DNA of 42,035 nucleotides, from NCBI GenBank assembly GCA_964460185.1, contig CAYWTM010000015.1, positions 1 through 42,035 on the forward strand, read 5' to 3'. Under the pieces are notes generated by a model, which did not search any database, was not told where the DNA came from, and was given only the letters and a program-made list of their open reading frames with translations. Below are positions 1-8,352 of this stretch, piece by piece; position 1 is the first letter of the stretch; each line of letters starts with the position of its first letter. The DNA comes from JAVJPJ01 sp040217295. Its GTDB lineage: Bacteria > Pseudomonadota > Alphaproteobacteria > Rhodobacterales > Rhodobacteraceae. The position numbers and the translations under genes are program-made.

Positions 1-938
1 TCGTAGACCGGGCCGGTGTAGTAGCCGAGGCCCCGGACGACCGAGGGGTCGATGACGATCCGGTCAGGGCCGTAGCCCTGCGCGGCGAGGAGGGAAGCAA
101 TGGTTTCGAGTTCGGCTACGCCGTCCTGGCCGATCGCGGAGTCCGAGACCAGTTCGCGCAGGCGGGCGACGGTTGCCGGTCCATCGGCGCGCCTGGCATC
201 CATGAAGCCCATGATCACGTCGGCTTGCGCATCAGCCAGGCCCGCGCCCTTGGTGAAATCCCCGCTCTCGTCCTCGCGGCCTTTGCCCAGAAGCGCGCGC
301 ACGCCCGCCTCGCCCAGCCGGTCCAGCTTGTCGATGGCGCGCAGCACGATGCCGCGTTCGTGCGCCTTGTCGTCCCCCGACAGGCCCGCGACCTCGAGCA
401 CGCCGTTCAGGACTTTCCGGTTGTTCACCCGCACGATGTAGTCGCCGCGGGGGATGCCCACGGCCTCGAGCGTGTCGGCCAGCATGCCGCAGATCTCGGC
501 ATCGGCGGCGACCGAGGGCGCGCCGACCGTATCCGCATCGCATTGATAGAATTGCCGGAACCGCCCCGGCCCCGGCTTTTCGTTGCGCCAGACCGGGCCC
601 ATCGCGTAGCGGCGGTAGGGAAAGGGCAGGTCGTTGCGGTATTGCGCGGCGACACGGGCAAGCGGCGCCGTCAGGTCATAGCGCAGCGCCAGCCAGGTGT
701 CGTCCTCCTCGAAGGCGAAGACACCTTCGTTCGGGCGGTCGACATCGGGCAGGAACTTGCCCAGCGCCTCGACCGTTTCGACAGCGGCGGTTTCCAGCGG
801 GTCGAAGCCGTGAAGGCGGTAGACCTCGGCGATTTTCTCCAGCATCTGCTGGCGCTCGGTCACTTCCGCGCCAAAATAGTCGCGAAAGCCCTTGGGCGTC
901 TCTGCCTTGGGGCGGGGTTGCTTCTTGTCTTTGGCCAT
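1..938 (-). CDS. hisS: Histidyl-tRNA synthetase, N-terminal ~312 residues (runs off the left edge)
   Basis: Cytoplasmic class II aminoacyl-tRNA synthetase that charges tRNA-His. The reverse-strand reading frame is open from ATG at 938 to the window edge, so the C-terminal part is missing. Visible family features are the N-terminal PKGFRDYF segment, the RYDLTAPLAR block, the motif 2 region with GPVWRNEKPGPGRFRQFYQCD, and near the edge the histidine-specific GLGYYTGPVYD stretch that contacts the substrate. Full-length bacterial HisRS is usually 420-500 residues, so about a third is outside the window. The start is preceded by a lysine-rich first decapeptide (MAKDKKQPRP), common in alphaproteobacterial HisRS. 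It diverges from slyX across a 164-nt gap. The identification is secure; only the 3' end is unseen. Confidence 0.96.
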   Translation of the reverse strand, partial: MAKDKKQPRPKAETPKGFRDYFGAEVTERQQMLEKIAEVYRLHGFDPLETAAVETVEALGKFLPDVDRPNEGVFAFEEDDTWLALRYDLTAPLARVAAQYRNDLPFPYRRYAMGPVWRNEKPGPGRFRQFYQCDADTVGAPSVAADAEICGMLADTLEAVGIPRGDYIVRVNNRKVLNGVLEVAGLSGDDKAHERGIVLRAIDKLDRLGEAGVRALLGKGREDESGDFTKGAGLADAQADVIMGFMDARRADGPATVARLRELVSDSAIGQDGVAELETIASLLAAQGYGPDRIVIDPSVVRGLGYYTGPVY

Positions 939-1045
939 GGGTTGGATGATGCCTTGGTCGCGGGGTCGCGCATCGTCTAGCGGAGGGGGGCCGCAGTCGC
1001 AAGGTTGCCGGTTTTGGTCGTTGCAAAAACCCCGCGCAAGCGGCG

Positions 1046-1051
1046 TATACA
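1046..1051 (+). promoter_or_regulatory. Possible -10 element for slyX
   Basis: TATACA lies about 50 nt upstream of the slyX ATG in the hisS/slyX intergenic region. A TTGCAA at 1021-1026 could serve as a -35 element, but the 19-nt spacer is longer than ideal. This is the only sigma-70-like hexamer I see in the gap. The assignment is tentative. Confidence 0.25.
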
Positions 1052-1102
1052 GGCCGCAGCCAATGCGCGCATGCACGCGCGCCTATCGGGGGAGACGTGA
1101 CG

Positions 1103-1306
1103 ATGGCCGATACCACCAGCCTTGAAGAGCAACTGGCGCATCTGACGCGCAGCGTGGAGGATCTGTCAGAGGTCGTGGCGCGCCAGGATACCGAGATCGC
1201 GCGGCTGACGCGCCGGGTCGAGATGCTGATGATGCGCGAGGCCGAACGGGAGGTCGACAGCGGCGGAACGATCCCGATGGCGGATCAGAAGCCGCCGCAT
1301 TGGTGA
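1103..1306 (+). CDS. slyX: SlyX family coiled-coil protein
   Basis: A 67-residue cytoplasmic protein of the SlyX family, whose biochemical role is not well established. The pattern is typical: an N-terminal heptad-like coiled coil (residues ~5-48, with EEQLAHLTRSVEDLSEVV and REAEREV) and a short proline-rich tail ending DQKPPHW, close to the family's conserved C-terminal PPHY/PPHW. I chose the ATG at 1103 because a GGGGGAG Shine-Dalgarno-like sequence at 1088-1094 lies 8 nt upstream; the in-frame GTG at 1097 would be too close to it. It diverges from hisS and converges on an MFS transporter, so it is probably monocistronic. Confidence 0.88.
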   Translation: MADTTSLEEQLAHLTRSVEDLSEVVARQDTEIARLTRRVEMLMMREAEREVDSGGTIPMADQKPPHW

Positions 1307-1315
1307 GCGGGGAAA

Positions 1316-1370
1316 GGGGGGCGCTGCCCCCCGGCTTCGCCTCCCCCCGGGATATTTATGAAACAGAGAA
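1316..1370 (+). repeat. Intergenic hairpin-plus-tail repeat (copy 1)
   Basis: Directly after slyX lies a G-run/C-run hairpin (GGGGGGC at 1316-1322, GCT loop, GCCCCCC at 1326-1332), then a second short stem (GGCTTCGCC, 1333-1341), a C-rich tract and the tail GATATTTATGAAACAGAGAA (1351-1370). A related element lies after the BMP gene (19188-19240), and the tail is found again at 19/20 identity inside xdhB (11984-12003). From memory this hairpin-plus-GATATTT pattern is a frequent intergenic element in Rhodobacterales. It could also serve as a bidirectional terminator between the convergent slyX and MFS genes. Confidence 0.7.
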
Positions 1371-1429
1371 TGAGGACCGGCTCTGCAGAGCCGTAGCGCT
1401 ATCGCTGCGCATGTCGCCCTTGATCCGGG

Positions 1430-2656
1430 TTACGCGGGAACCGTGGATTGCGGCAGGCGCGGACGGGACCGGGTGAGGATCGTCAGCATGACCGCGATGT
1501 TCAGGAGGTTGAAGGCGATCCCGTTCAGAAACGCCCATTGGTAAGATCCGGTGAGGTCATAGATCCAGCCGGACATCCAGCCGCCGAGCGCCATGCCGAA
1601 GATCGTGGCCATGATGACGAGGCCGACCCTTTGGCCGGCCTCGCGCGCGGGCAGGTATTCGCGCACGATCACCGCGTAGCTTGGCACGATGCCGCCCTGG
1701 GACAGGCCGAAGATCAGGCTGACAAGGTAGAGCGAGGTCAGCGCGTCGCTTGGCAGATACAAGATCAGGGCCAGCATTTGCAGGGTGGAGCCGATCAGCA
1801 GCGTCCAGACCCCGCCGATCCGGTCCGCCAGCACGCCCGAGACAAGGCGCGAGGCGACGCCGCCCATCAGCATGAGGCTGAGCATTTCGGCCCCCACGGC
1901 CGGCCCGTAGCCCAGATCGACGCAATAGGCCACGATATGGACCTGCGGCATCGACATGGCCACGCAGCAGCCGATGCCCGCCAGCGCCAGGAGCCAGGTC
2001 AGTGTGCGCGGACTCAACCCCGTGGTGCGCGCGCGCAGCGCGGCGGCGGTTTCAGATGCCTGCATCGCGTCTTCGGGCAGCGGCCTGCGCAAGAACAGCG
2101 TCAGGGGGACCATGATGCACGCGGTCGCGGCGGCCACGATCAGATAGGCCGTGCGCCAGCCCGGACCGGCCAGGACATCGGCAAGGATCAGGGGCCAGAT
2201 CGCACCCGCAAGGTAGTTGCCCGAGGCAATGATCGCGACCGCGATGCCGCGGCGTTTGAGGAACCATTGCGAGACATCCGCGATCAGCGGCCCGAAACTG
2301 GCCGCGGTGCCAAAGCCGATCAGCACCTGCAGCGCCGACAGGGTCGCGATGTTGGGGGCAAAGGCCGCGGCCGCGAAGCTGACCGCGATCAGCACGCCCG
2401 AAACCGCCAGGGACAGGGCGACGCCGAACCGGTCGACCGCGCGGCCGATGAAATAGTTGCCGAGGGCAAATCCGATCATCGTTGCCGTGTAGGGCAGCGA
2501 GGCGTCGGCGCGGTCGGTGCCGAACTCGGCCTGAACGGCGGGCAGGATCACGATGATCGCCCACATGCCGACATTGCCGACCAGCGACACCGCAAGGCTG
2601 AGGGCGAGGCGCATCCACGAGGCGCGGCTGTCCAGGATGGTGGCGGGTTGGCTCAT
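1430..2656 (-). CDS. Major facilitator superfamily transporter
   Basis: A 408-residue inner-membrane secondary transporter with about 12 hydrophobic segments. The loop between TM2 and TM3 carries the MFS motif A-like sequence GRAVDRFG (residues ~70-77), and the corresponding second-half loop reads SGVLADRIGG. The protein starts with a short cytoplasmic N-terminus (MSQPATILDSRASW) before TM1. The overall look (VILPAVQAEFGTDRADASLPYTATMIGFALG) resembles the oxalate/formate antiporter and monocarboxylate-type branch, but the substrate cannot be read from the sequence. It is divergently arranged with an exported M28 peptidase across 167 nt containing a 9-bp inverted repeat, which raises the possibility of shared control and of peptide- or amino-acid-related cargo (inference only). 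Confidence 0.9.
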   Translation of the reverse strand: MSQPATILDSRASWMRLALSLAVSLVGNVGMWAIIVILPAVQAEFGTDRADASLPYTATMIGFALGNYFIGRAVDRFGVALSLAVSGVLIAVSFAAAAFAPNIATLSALQVLIGFGTAASFGPLIADVSQWFLKRRGIAVAIIASGNYLAGAIWPLILADVLAGPGWRTAYLIVAAATACIMVPLTLFLRRPLPEDAMQASETAAALRARTTGLSPRTLTWLLALAGIGCCVAMSMPQVHIVAYCVDLGYGPAVGAEMLSLMLMGGVASRLVSGVLADRIGGVWTLLIGSTLQMLALILYLPSDALTSLYLVSLIFGLSQGGIVPSYAVIVREYLPAREAGQRVGLVIMATIFGMALGGWMSGWIYDLTGSYQWAFLNGIAFNLLNIAVMLTILTRSRPRLPQSTVPA

Positions 2657-2704
2657 GCCGGCGACGGTAGGAGGGATTCGGGGGGCTGTATAGATGGGAC
2701 GGCA

Positions 2705-2740
2705 GGCATTTGGAAAAGACGTTGCCGGGGGCCAAATGCC
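2705..2740. promoter_or_regulatory. Inverted repeat in the MFS / M28 peptidase divergent region (candidate operator)
   Basis: GGCATTTGG (2705-2713) and its exact reverse complement CCAAATGCC (2732-2740) are separated by 18 nt, in the middle of the gap between the divergent MFS and M28 genes. Nine perfect base pairs with A/T-rich cores in GC-rich DNA are suggestive of a regulator site. No regulator gene is adjacent, and no promoter hexamers are obvious around it. Confidence 0.35.
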
Positions 2741-2823
2741 GATTTACCCAACACATGTGGACAAGCTTGGAAGGGTCGGACGCCATGAGGCGAACCTGCA
2801 CGTCTTGCAAGGTCGGAGCCGAC

Positions 2824-3780
2824 ATGACGCGGCGGAGCCTTCTTGGCGCGACGGGAGCGTTGTTGGCCTGTTTCGCCCCCGGCACCGGGGTGGCGCAACA
2901 GATCGTGAAACCGCGGCCACCGTTGGGCGGGTCAGGTGATCCGCGGATCGCACGCTGGGTCGGTCAGGTTTCGGCCGGCTTCCTGCAGCGGACGGTCGAG
3001 ACGTTGAGCGCGGTTCCAACACGCTGGACGCAGAGCCCCGATTTTCCCGAGGTCGAGACCATGGTTCTGCGCCTGATGCGTGGCCATGCCGCCCCGGGAA
3101 CCGAGGTCGCGCGGCAAGCCTACCGGCTGCCGTCGGGGGAAACCCGTCACAATATCGTGGCAGGCCAGCCCGTGACCGGGCGGGAAATCATCGTGGTAGG
3201 GGCGCATTTCGACAGCATTTCCGAACAGCCCGCGCGGCTTGCGCCCGGTGCCAACGACAACGCAACAGGTGTCGCCGCGCTGGTCGAGGCGATGCGCATT
3301 CTGACCGGCGAAGACCTGGGCCGCGATCTCGTGTTCGTGGCGTTTTCGGGCGAGGAGCAGGGCTTGCTGGGCTCGACAGCCTGTCGCGACGTTGCGGTGC
3401 GCGATGGCTGGCCGATCGAATTGATGATCAACCTGGATATGTTGGGCTGGCGTCCGCCCGATCCGGCAAGACCGTTCATCGTGGAATACGATCGGGGCAA
3501 CGCGGTTCCGGACAATGACGCGGCATCGCGAAGCTACGGGGCGCTGGCCGCGCAGATGGCGGCAGCGCATACAAATCTGACCGTGATGCACACCGATATC
3601 TGGGATAGCGACTACATGCCGTTCGAACAGGCGGGGTTCCCCTGCATCGGGTTTTATGATGGCGGGGCCGAGGGCGGCATCTACCACAGCAGCCGCGATG
3701 TGGCGGACCTGGTGGATTTCGGCCGTCTCGAACAGGCGACGCGGATGCTTGTGGCAACCATCGCGGCGGCGGCGGCCTGA
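2824..3780 (+). CDS. Exported M28-family zinc aminopeptidase
   Basis: A 318-residue metallopeptidase of family M28 (aminopeptidase Y/S type), predicted to remove N-terminal amino acids from peptides outside the cytoplasm. The di-zinc ligand set can be read in order: H128 and D130 in GAHFDS, D145 in GANDNATG, the catalytic E177 plus E178 in SGEEQG, D205 in NLDMLGW, and H288 in YHSSRD. The N-terminus (MTRRSLLGATGALLACFAPGTGVAQQ) is a signal peptide with a twin-arginine-like TRRSLLG motif, so Tat export is plausible. The open frame extends to 2710, but the ATG at 2824 puts the signal peptide at the true N-terminus and has a GGAG just upstream. It converges on dnaE. Family assignment is firm; the substrate is unknown. 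Confidence 0.9.
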   Translation: MTRRSLLGATGALLACFAPGTGVAQQIVKPRPPLGGSGDPRIARWVGQVSAGFLQRTVETLSAVPTRWTQSPDFPEVETMVLRLMRGHAAPGTEVARQAYRLPSGETRHNIVAGQPVTGREIIVVGAHFDSISEQPARLAPGANDNATGVAALVEAMRILTGEDLGRDLVFVAFSGEEQGLLGSTACRDVAVRDGWPIELMINLDMLGWRPPDPARPFIVEYDRGNAVPDNDAASRSYGALAAQMAAAHTNLTVMHTDIWDSDYMPFEQAGFPCIGFYDGGAEGGIYHSSRDVADLVDFGRLEQATRMLVATIAAAAA

Positions 3781-3843
3781 GCCACCGGCGTGAGTGCCCG
3801 AGCCTTGGTCGGCAGGATCAGACCGCCCACCATCGCGCGCGGG

Positions 3844-6800
3844 TCAGACCTCTTCGACCATCACCACGCCGCCGAGGCTTTTGAGCGCGCCCTTGATCTG
3901 GGGGGTCACCGGGAAATCCTCGCCAATCAGGACATCAATTTCGCCCGGCAGATCCGGGGCCGAAAAGCACAGCGATACAGGGCCGCGCGCGCGGGTCTTG
4001 GCCTCTGCCCGGGCGCGGTCCAGTAGCGTCTGGACCGATGTGATGCCGGCGGGCCCGTCGACAAACACGCGCAGGCCAAGGCTTTCGCCCGCCACCGCGT
4101 CATCGATGGGCTGCACGCCACGCGCCAGCAGTTTCAGTTGTTCTGCTTCCAGCGTGGCTTCGACCTGAAGAATGATGTTGGACCCGGTTTCAAGATGCTC
4201 GCGCGTGGCCTCGAGCACGTCCGAGAACATGGTGACCTCGAACAACCCGGTGGGGTCCGACAATTGCACGAAAGCGAACCGGTTTCCGCGTTGGGATTTC
4301 CGTTCCTGCCGGGACGACACCGACCCTGCCATCCTGGCGACGAAGGCACCGCCCTGTACCTTTTGTTCGACCTCTGCCAGCGTCTGGCAGCCCTTGCGGC
4401 GCAGGGCCGGCAAGTAGTCGTCCAGCGGATGACCGGACAGGTAGAAACCGACGGCCTGGTGTTCGGCCGTCAGCCGTTCGTTGGGCATCCAGTCATCGGG
4501 ATCAGGCAGGCGCGGTTCGGGCAGATCGTCGCCCGCCTCTCCGAAGAGGGACACCTGATTTGAGGCTGCGGCGTCATGGATGGCGGCGGAATAGGCCGTC
4601 AGCTGATCCAGCGCGGCAAACACGCGGGCACGGTTGCGGTCAAGCGCATCGAAGGCCCCGGCACGGGCGAGCATCTCAAGGGATCGTTTGCCCACCCGCT
4701 TGAGATCGACGCGGCGTGCGAAATCGAACAGGGTGGCAAAGGGTTTGTCGCCCTGTTCGGTCTGGCGCGCCTGGTGGATCAGCCGCATCGCATCGACGCC
4801 TACATTCTTGAGCGCGCCCAGGGCGTAGACCAGTTTGCCGGTGTCCACGGTGAAGGTGGGGGCCGACAGGTTGACGCAAGGCGCGATCACCTCGATTCCC
4901 ATCCGGTCGACCTCTTGCTTGTAGACGCCAAGCTTGTCGGTCAGATGGATGTCGCAATTCATGACGGCAGCCATGAATTCCACGGGGTGATTGGCCTTGA
5001 GCCACGCCGTCTGATAGCTGACCACGGCATAGGCCGCCGCGTGCGATTTGTTGAAGCCGTAGTTGGCGAACTTGTCGAGAAGGTTCCAGACCTCAAGCGC
5101 CTTGTCCTCATCAACGCCGTTTTCAGCGGCACCTTTGAGAAATTTCGGGCGCTCGGCGTCCATCGCCTCCTGGATCTTCTTGCCCATGGCGCGGCGCAGA
5201 AGGTCAGCGCCGCCGAGCGAGTAGCCCGCCATTTCCTGCGCGATCTGCATCACCTGTTCCTGGTAGACGATGATGCCCTGGGTCTCGTCCAGGATATGGT
5301 CGATGGTCGGGTGCAGCGCCTCGCGTTCGGACAGGCCGTTCTTGACCTCGCAGAACTTGGGGATGTTTTCCATCGGGCCGGGACGGTAGAGGGCCACCAG
5401 CGCGATGATATCCTCGATGCAGTCGGGCTTCATGCGGCGCAGCGCGTCCATCATGCCCGAACTTTCCACCTGGAACACCGCGACGGTCTTGGCGCTGGCG
5501 TACAGGTCGTAGCTGGCCTTGTCGTCCAGCGGGATGGCGTTGATCTGGTTTTCCGCACCCGGCGCGGGATCATACAGGCGCACGCCACCCGGGCCTTCGT
5601 GCAATTGGCGGCCAGATGCATGGATCAGGTCGATGGCGTTTTGCACCACGGTCAGGGTCTTGAGACCCAGAAAGTCGAATTTCACGAGGCCCGCAGGCTC
5701 GACCCATTTCATGTTGAACTGGGTCGCGGGCATGTCGGATCGCGGATCGCGGTAGAGCGGCACCAATTCATCCAGCGGGCGGTCGCCGATCACCACACCG
5801 GCGGCATGGGTCGAGGCATTGCGCAACAGACCCTCGATCTTTTCGGCATAGTCGAACAGGCGTTTCACCGGGTTCGTGCGCCCCTCGCGGCGGTCCTGTT
5901 CGGTTTCGCGCATCTCGTCGCGGATACGTTCCTCTTGTGTCACCGCCTGGGTGATCGAGACGGGTTTGACACCTTCAACCGGGATCATCTTGGACAAGCG
6001 ATCGACCTGCATGAAGGGCATCTGCAAGACCCGGCCCACGTCGCGCACGGCTGCCTTGGACAAAAGGGCGCCGAAGGTGATGATCTGGCCCACGCGGTCA
6101 CGGCCGTATTTTTCCTGAACGTAGCGGATCACCTCTTCGCGGCGGTCCATGCAGAAATCGATGTCGAAATCTGGCATCGACACCCGTTCGGGGTTCAGGA
6201 AGCGTTCGAACAGCAGGCTGTAGCGCAACGGGTCAAGGTCGGTGATCGTCAAGGCATAGGCCACCAGGCTGCCCGCGCCGGAGCCGCGCCCGGGGCCCAC
6301 GGGAATATCATGGTCCTTGGCCCATTTGATGAAATCGGCCACGATCAGGAAATAGCCCGGGAACCCCATCCGTTCGATGATGCCAAGCTCGAATTCCAGC
6401 CGCTCTTCGTATTCGGCGACCGACGCCGCATGGGGGATCACGGCCAACCGCGCGGCCAAGCCATCCTTGGCCTGCTTGCGCAATTCCTCGACTTCGTTGT
6501 CGGCGAACCTGGGCAGGATCGGATCGTGGGTGCGCGCGCGAAACGCGCAACGGCGGGCGATCTCGACGGTGTTTTCCAGCGCCTCGGGCAGATCCGCGAA
6601 AAGCGCGGCCATTTCCTCGGGCGATTTGAAATGGTGCTGCGGGGTCAGGCGGCGGCGCGGCTCGGACTGGTCCACATAGGCGCCTTGCGCGATGCAGATC
6701 AGCGCATCATGGGCCTCGTACATCGCGGGCTTGGGAAAATAGACATCGTTGGTGGCCACAAGCGGCAGATCGCGCGCGTAGGCCAGTTCGACATGGCCTC

Positions 6801-7374
6801 TTTCGGTTGTGCGTTCGGCCTCGGGCTGACCATCGCCGGGATGGCGTTGCAACTCGACATAGAGACGGTTGTCGTAGATCGCCTCGAGCCGGGTCAAAAG
6901 CGCCTCTGCCTTGCCGCGGTTTCCGGTCTGCAGCAAGCGACCCAGCGGGCCATCGGGGCCACCCGTCAGGCAGATCAGGCCCGCGCCATGCTCGTCCAGG
7001 TCTTCAAGCGTGACATGCGGCAGCGTGCCGTCGCCACGCAGATAAAGCGCGGTGTTCAGCTTCAGCAGGTTCCGATAGCCCTGTTCGTCCTGCGCCAGAA
7101 GCACGAGGGCGGCATAAGGCGTGGGGCGTTCACCGGGGCGCACCGGATCGTAATCCACATCGAACTGGCATCCGATGATGGGCTGCACCCCGGCCTTTGC
7201 GGCCAGTTCGGAAAATTCGAGTGCGCAGAAGATGTTGTTGGTGTCGGTAACCGCCACGGCGGGCATGCCTGCGTCGGCCACCATGCCGGGCAGTTTCTTG
7301 ACGCGCATCGCCCCTTCCAGAAGGGAATATTCGGTGTGCAGACGAAGGTGGATGAATCGCGGCTGTTTTGTCAT
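3844..7374 (-). CDS. dnaE: DNA polymerase III alpha subunit
   Basis: The 1176-residue catalytic subunit of the replicative DNA polymerase (family C), of normal DnaE1 length. The N-terminal PHP domain opens with HLRLHTEYSLLEGA. The palm carries the catalytic aspartates in PDFDIDFCMDRR (D404 and D406), with the third acidic residue in VKFDFLGLKTLT. Further on come the fingers/thumb region with YRPGPMENIP and YQEQVMQIAQ, the tandem helix-hairpin-helix region, and an OB-fold (GSVSSRQERKSQRGNRFAFVQLSD) before the C-terminal tau-binding part ending MVEEV. It diverges from the arsR/SRPBCC unit. A large open frame antisense to it (4576-7446) is a codon-bias shadow, not a gene. Confidence 0.98.
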   Translation of the reverse strand: MTKQPRFIHLRLHTEYSLLEGAMRVKKLPGMVADAGMPAVAVTDTNNIFCALEFSELAAKAGVQPIIGCQFDVDYDPVRPGERPTPYAALVLLAQDEQGYRNLLKLNTALYLRGDGTLPHVTLEDLDEHGAGLICLTGGPDGPLGRLLQTGNRGKAEALLTRLEAIYDNRLYVELQRHPGDGQPEAERTTERGHVELAYARDLPLVATNDVYFPKPAMYEAHDALICIAQGAYVDQSEPRRRLTPQHHFKSPEEMAALFADLPEALENTVEIARRCAFRARTHDPILPRFADNEVEELRKQAKDGLAARLAVIPHAASVAEYEERLEFELGIIERMGFPGYFLIVADFIKWAKDHDIPVGPGRGSGAGSLVAYALTITDLDPLRYSLLFERFLNPERVSMPDFDIDFCMDRREEVIRYVQEKYGRDRVGQIITFGALLSKAAVRDVGRVLQMPFMQVDRLSKMIPVEGVKPVSITQAVTQEERIRDEMRETEQDRREGRTNPVKRLFDYAEKIEGLLRNASTHAAGVVIGDRPLDELVPLYRDPRSDMPATQFNMKWVEPAGLVKFDFLGLKTLTVVQNAIDLIHASGRQLHEGPGGVRLYDPAPGAENQINAIPLDDKASYDLYASAKTVAVFQVESSGMMDALRRMKPDCIEDIIALVALYRPGPMENIPKFCEVKNGLSEREALHPTIDHILDETQGIIVYQEQVMQIAQEMAGYSLGGADLLRRAMGKKIQEAMDAERPKFLKGAAENGVDEDKALEVWNLLDKFANYGFNKSHAAAYAVVSYQTAWLKANHPVEFMAAVMNCDIHLTDKLGVYKQEVDRMGIEVIAPCVNLSAPTFTVDTGKLVYALGALKNVGVDAMRLIHQARQTEQGDKPFATLFDFARRVDLKRVGKRSLEMLARAGAFDALDRNRARVFAALDQLTAYSAAIHDAAASNQVSLFGEAGDDLPEPRLPDPDDWMPNERLTAEHQAVGFYLSGHPLDDYLPALRRKGCQTLAEVEQKVQGGAFVARMAGSVSSRQERKSQRGNRFAFVQLSDPTGLFEVTMFSDVLEATREHLETGSNIILQVEATLEAEQLKLLARGVQPIDDAVAGESLGLRVFVDGPAGITSVQTLLDRARAEAKTRARGPVSLCFSAPDLPGEIDVLIGEDFPVTPQIKGALKSLGGVVMVEEV

Positions 7375-7443
7375 GCCGGCGATGCTACCGCAGCCCCTTG
7401 CGCCACGCCAGCACCAGACTACCCGATATTGAGGGGAAAAACT

Positions 7444-7457
7444 TAGCCATAAGGCTA
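7444..7457. promoter_or_regulatory. Candidate ArsR operator (TAGCC-N4-GGCTA)
   Basis: TAGCC (7444-7448), ATAA, GGCTA (7453-7457) forms a 14-nt imperfect palindrome about 32 nt upstream of the arsR ATG, followed by a further TTTAGGCTGCC. A TTGAGG at 7429-7434 could act as a -35 element, so the palindrome would overlap the -10 region. This is the usual geometry of an autorepressing ArsR-family dimer. Inference from position and symmetry. Confidence 0.5.
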
Positions 7458-7489
7458 TCTTTTAGGCTGCCGCCGTAGTAGTTGGCCCC

Positions 7490-7810
7490 ATGGATAACAA
7501 TCTTGATCATCTCTTCACGGCCCTCTCAGATCCCACCCGCCGCGCGGTCATCGCGCGATTGGGACTTGGCGAAGCCCCCGTCAAGACGCTCGCACAGCCT
7601 CACGACATGGCCCTGCCGAGCTTCCTCAAGCATCTGTCCCAGCTTGAACGCGCAGGCCTTGTGACGTCGCGCAAGGTGGGCCGCACCCGCATCTGCACAT
7701 TGCACCCGGAAGCGCTTGAGGCGGTCGATACATGGCTCGCCCAGCAACGCGCCCTTTGGGACGGCAGACTTGATCGCCTTGAAGCCCTGCTCGGAAAGGA
7801 AGACACATGA
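7490..7810 (+). CDS. ArsR-family winged-helix transcriptional regulator
   Basis: A 106-residue ArsR/SmtB-type repressor. The winged helix-turn-helix is seen from LSDPTRRAVIARLGLGEAPVKTLA through SFLKHLSQLERAGLVTSRKVGRTRICTLHPEAL, with the recognition helix around residues 42-57 and the wing at KVGRTRIC. The cysteine pairs of metal-sensing members are absent, so it is not a classic arsenic or zinc sensor. Its stop overlaps the ATG of the downstream SRPBCC gene by 4 nt. ArsR plus AHSA1/SRPBCC pairs are a common bacterial arrangement in which the partner is thought to bind or modify a small ligand. Autoregulation through the inverted repeat just upstream is likely. Confidence 0.92.
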   Translation: MDNNLDHLFTALSDPTRRAVIARLGLGEAPVKTLAQPHDMALPSFLKHLSQLERAGLVTSRKVGRTRICTLHPEALEAVDTWLAQQRALWDGRLDRLEALLGKEDT

Positions 7811-8253
7811 CCCAGACCAAGACGCTCACCTTCAAACGCAGGTTCCCGGTGGCCCCGCCGCGCGTCGTCAAAGCCTTGACGGATGCGGACGATCGCATGA
7901 TCTGGGGCGCGCCGGACGCCGACATGGCGTTGCTCATCCACGATCAACCCGTTCCCGCGCCCGGCATCCGCGACACAGCCCGGGTGGGTCCGACCGGCAC
8001 GCCGTATGTCACCGTGCTGACCGACTGGATCATCATTGACCCCGCCCGCGTCACCTATGCCGAGACGCTGGAGGCCGAAGGCGCGCCCTTCGCCACCAGC
8101 CTTGCCGTTTTCGACCTGAGCACCGATGGTCAAAACACCGATCTTTTGCTGACCGTCATGGTTGCCAGCTACGCAGGCGCTGACGTCATTCCCGAGGTCG
8201 AAAGCGGATGGACGAACGCCATAGCGACCCTGTCCGGGCATTTGGGCGCTTGA
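7807..8253 (+). CDS. SRPBCC (AHSA1/START-like) family protein
   Basis: A 148-residue cytoplasmic protein of the SRPBCC helix-grip fold, activator of Hsp90 ATPase homologue-like (AHSA1) branch. It begins with the usual strand LTFKRRFPVAPPRVVKALTDADDRMIWGAP and ends with the amphipathic helix VESGWTNAIATLSGHLGA that closes the hydrophobic pocket. Members bind hydrophobic ligands; no catalytic residues can be assigned. It overlaps the arsR stop by 4 nt (ATGA), so the two are translationally coupled and probably act on the same signal. The ligand is unknown. Confidence 0.85.
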   Translation: MTQTKTLTFKRRFPVAPPRVVKALTDADDRMIWGAPDADMALLIHDQPVPAPGIRDTARVGPTGTPYVTVLTDWIIIDPARVTYAETLEAEGAPFATSLAVFDLSTDGQNTDLLLTVMVASYAGADVIPEVESGWTNAIATLSGHLGA

Positions 8254-8352
8254 ATCCCGGAGCGTACCCAAACCCTGCCTGCCGGTCCCCGATGATCAAA
8301 CAGGCCACCATTTACACCGCATCGGCGGATGTGGATGACCCGACAGGGTGGG

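Noticed and set aside
1378..1393. Perfect 16-nt palindrome CGGCTCTGCAGAGCCG after the repeat
   Set aside because: It lies between convergent genes, has no loop or T-tract, and palindromes of this size turn up by chance in GC-rich sequence; I could not connect it to any function.
4576..7446. 956-residue open frame antisense to dnaE
   Set aside because: It is the codon-bias shadow of dnaE in high-GC DNA: the opposite strand encodes a complete, motif-perfect DNA polymerase III alpha subunit, and the antisense product shows no domain pattern.
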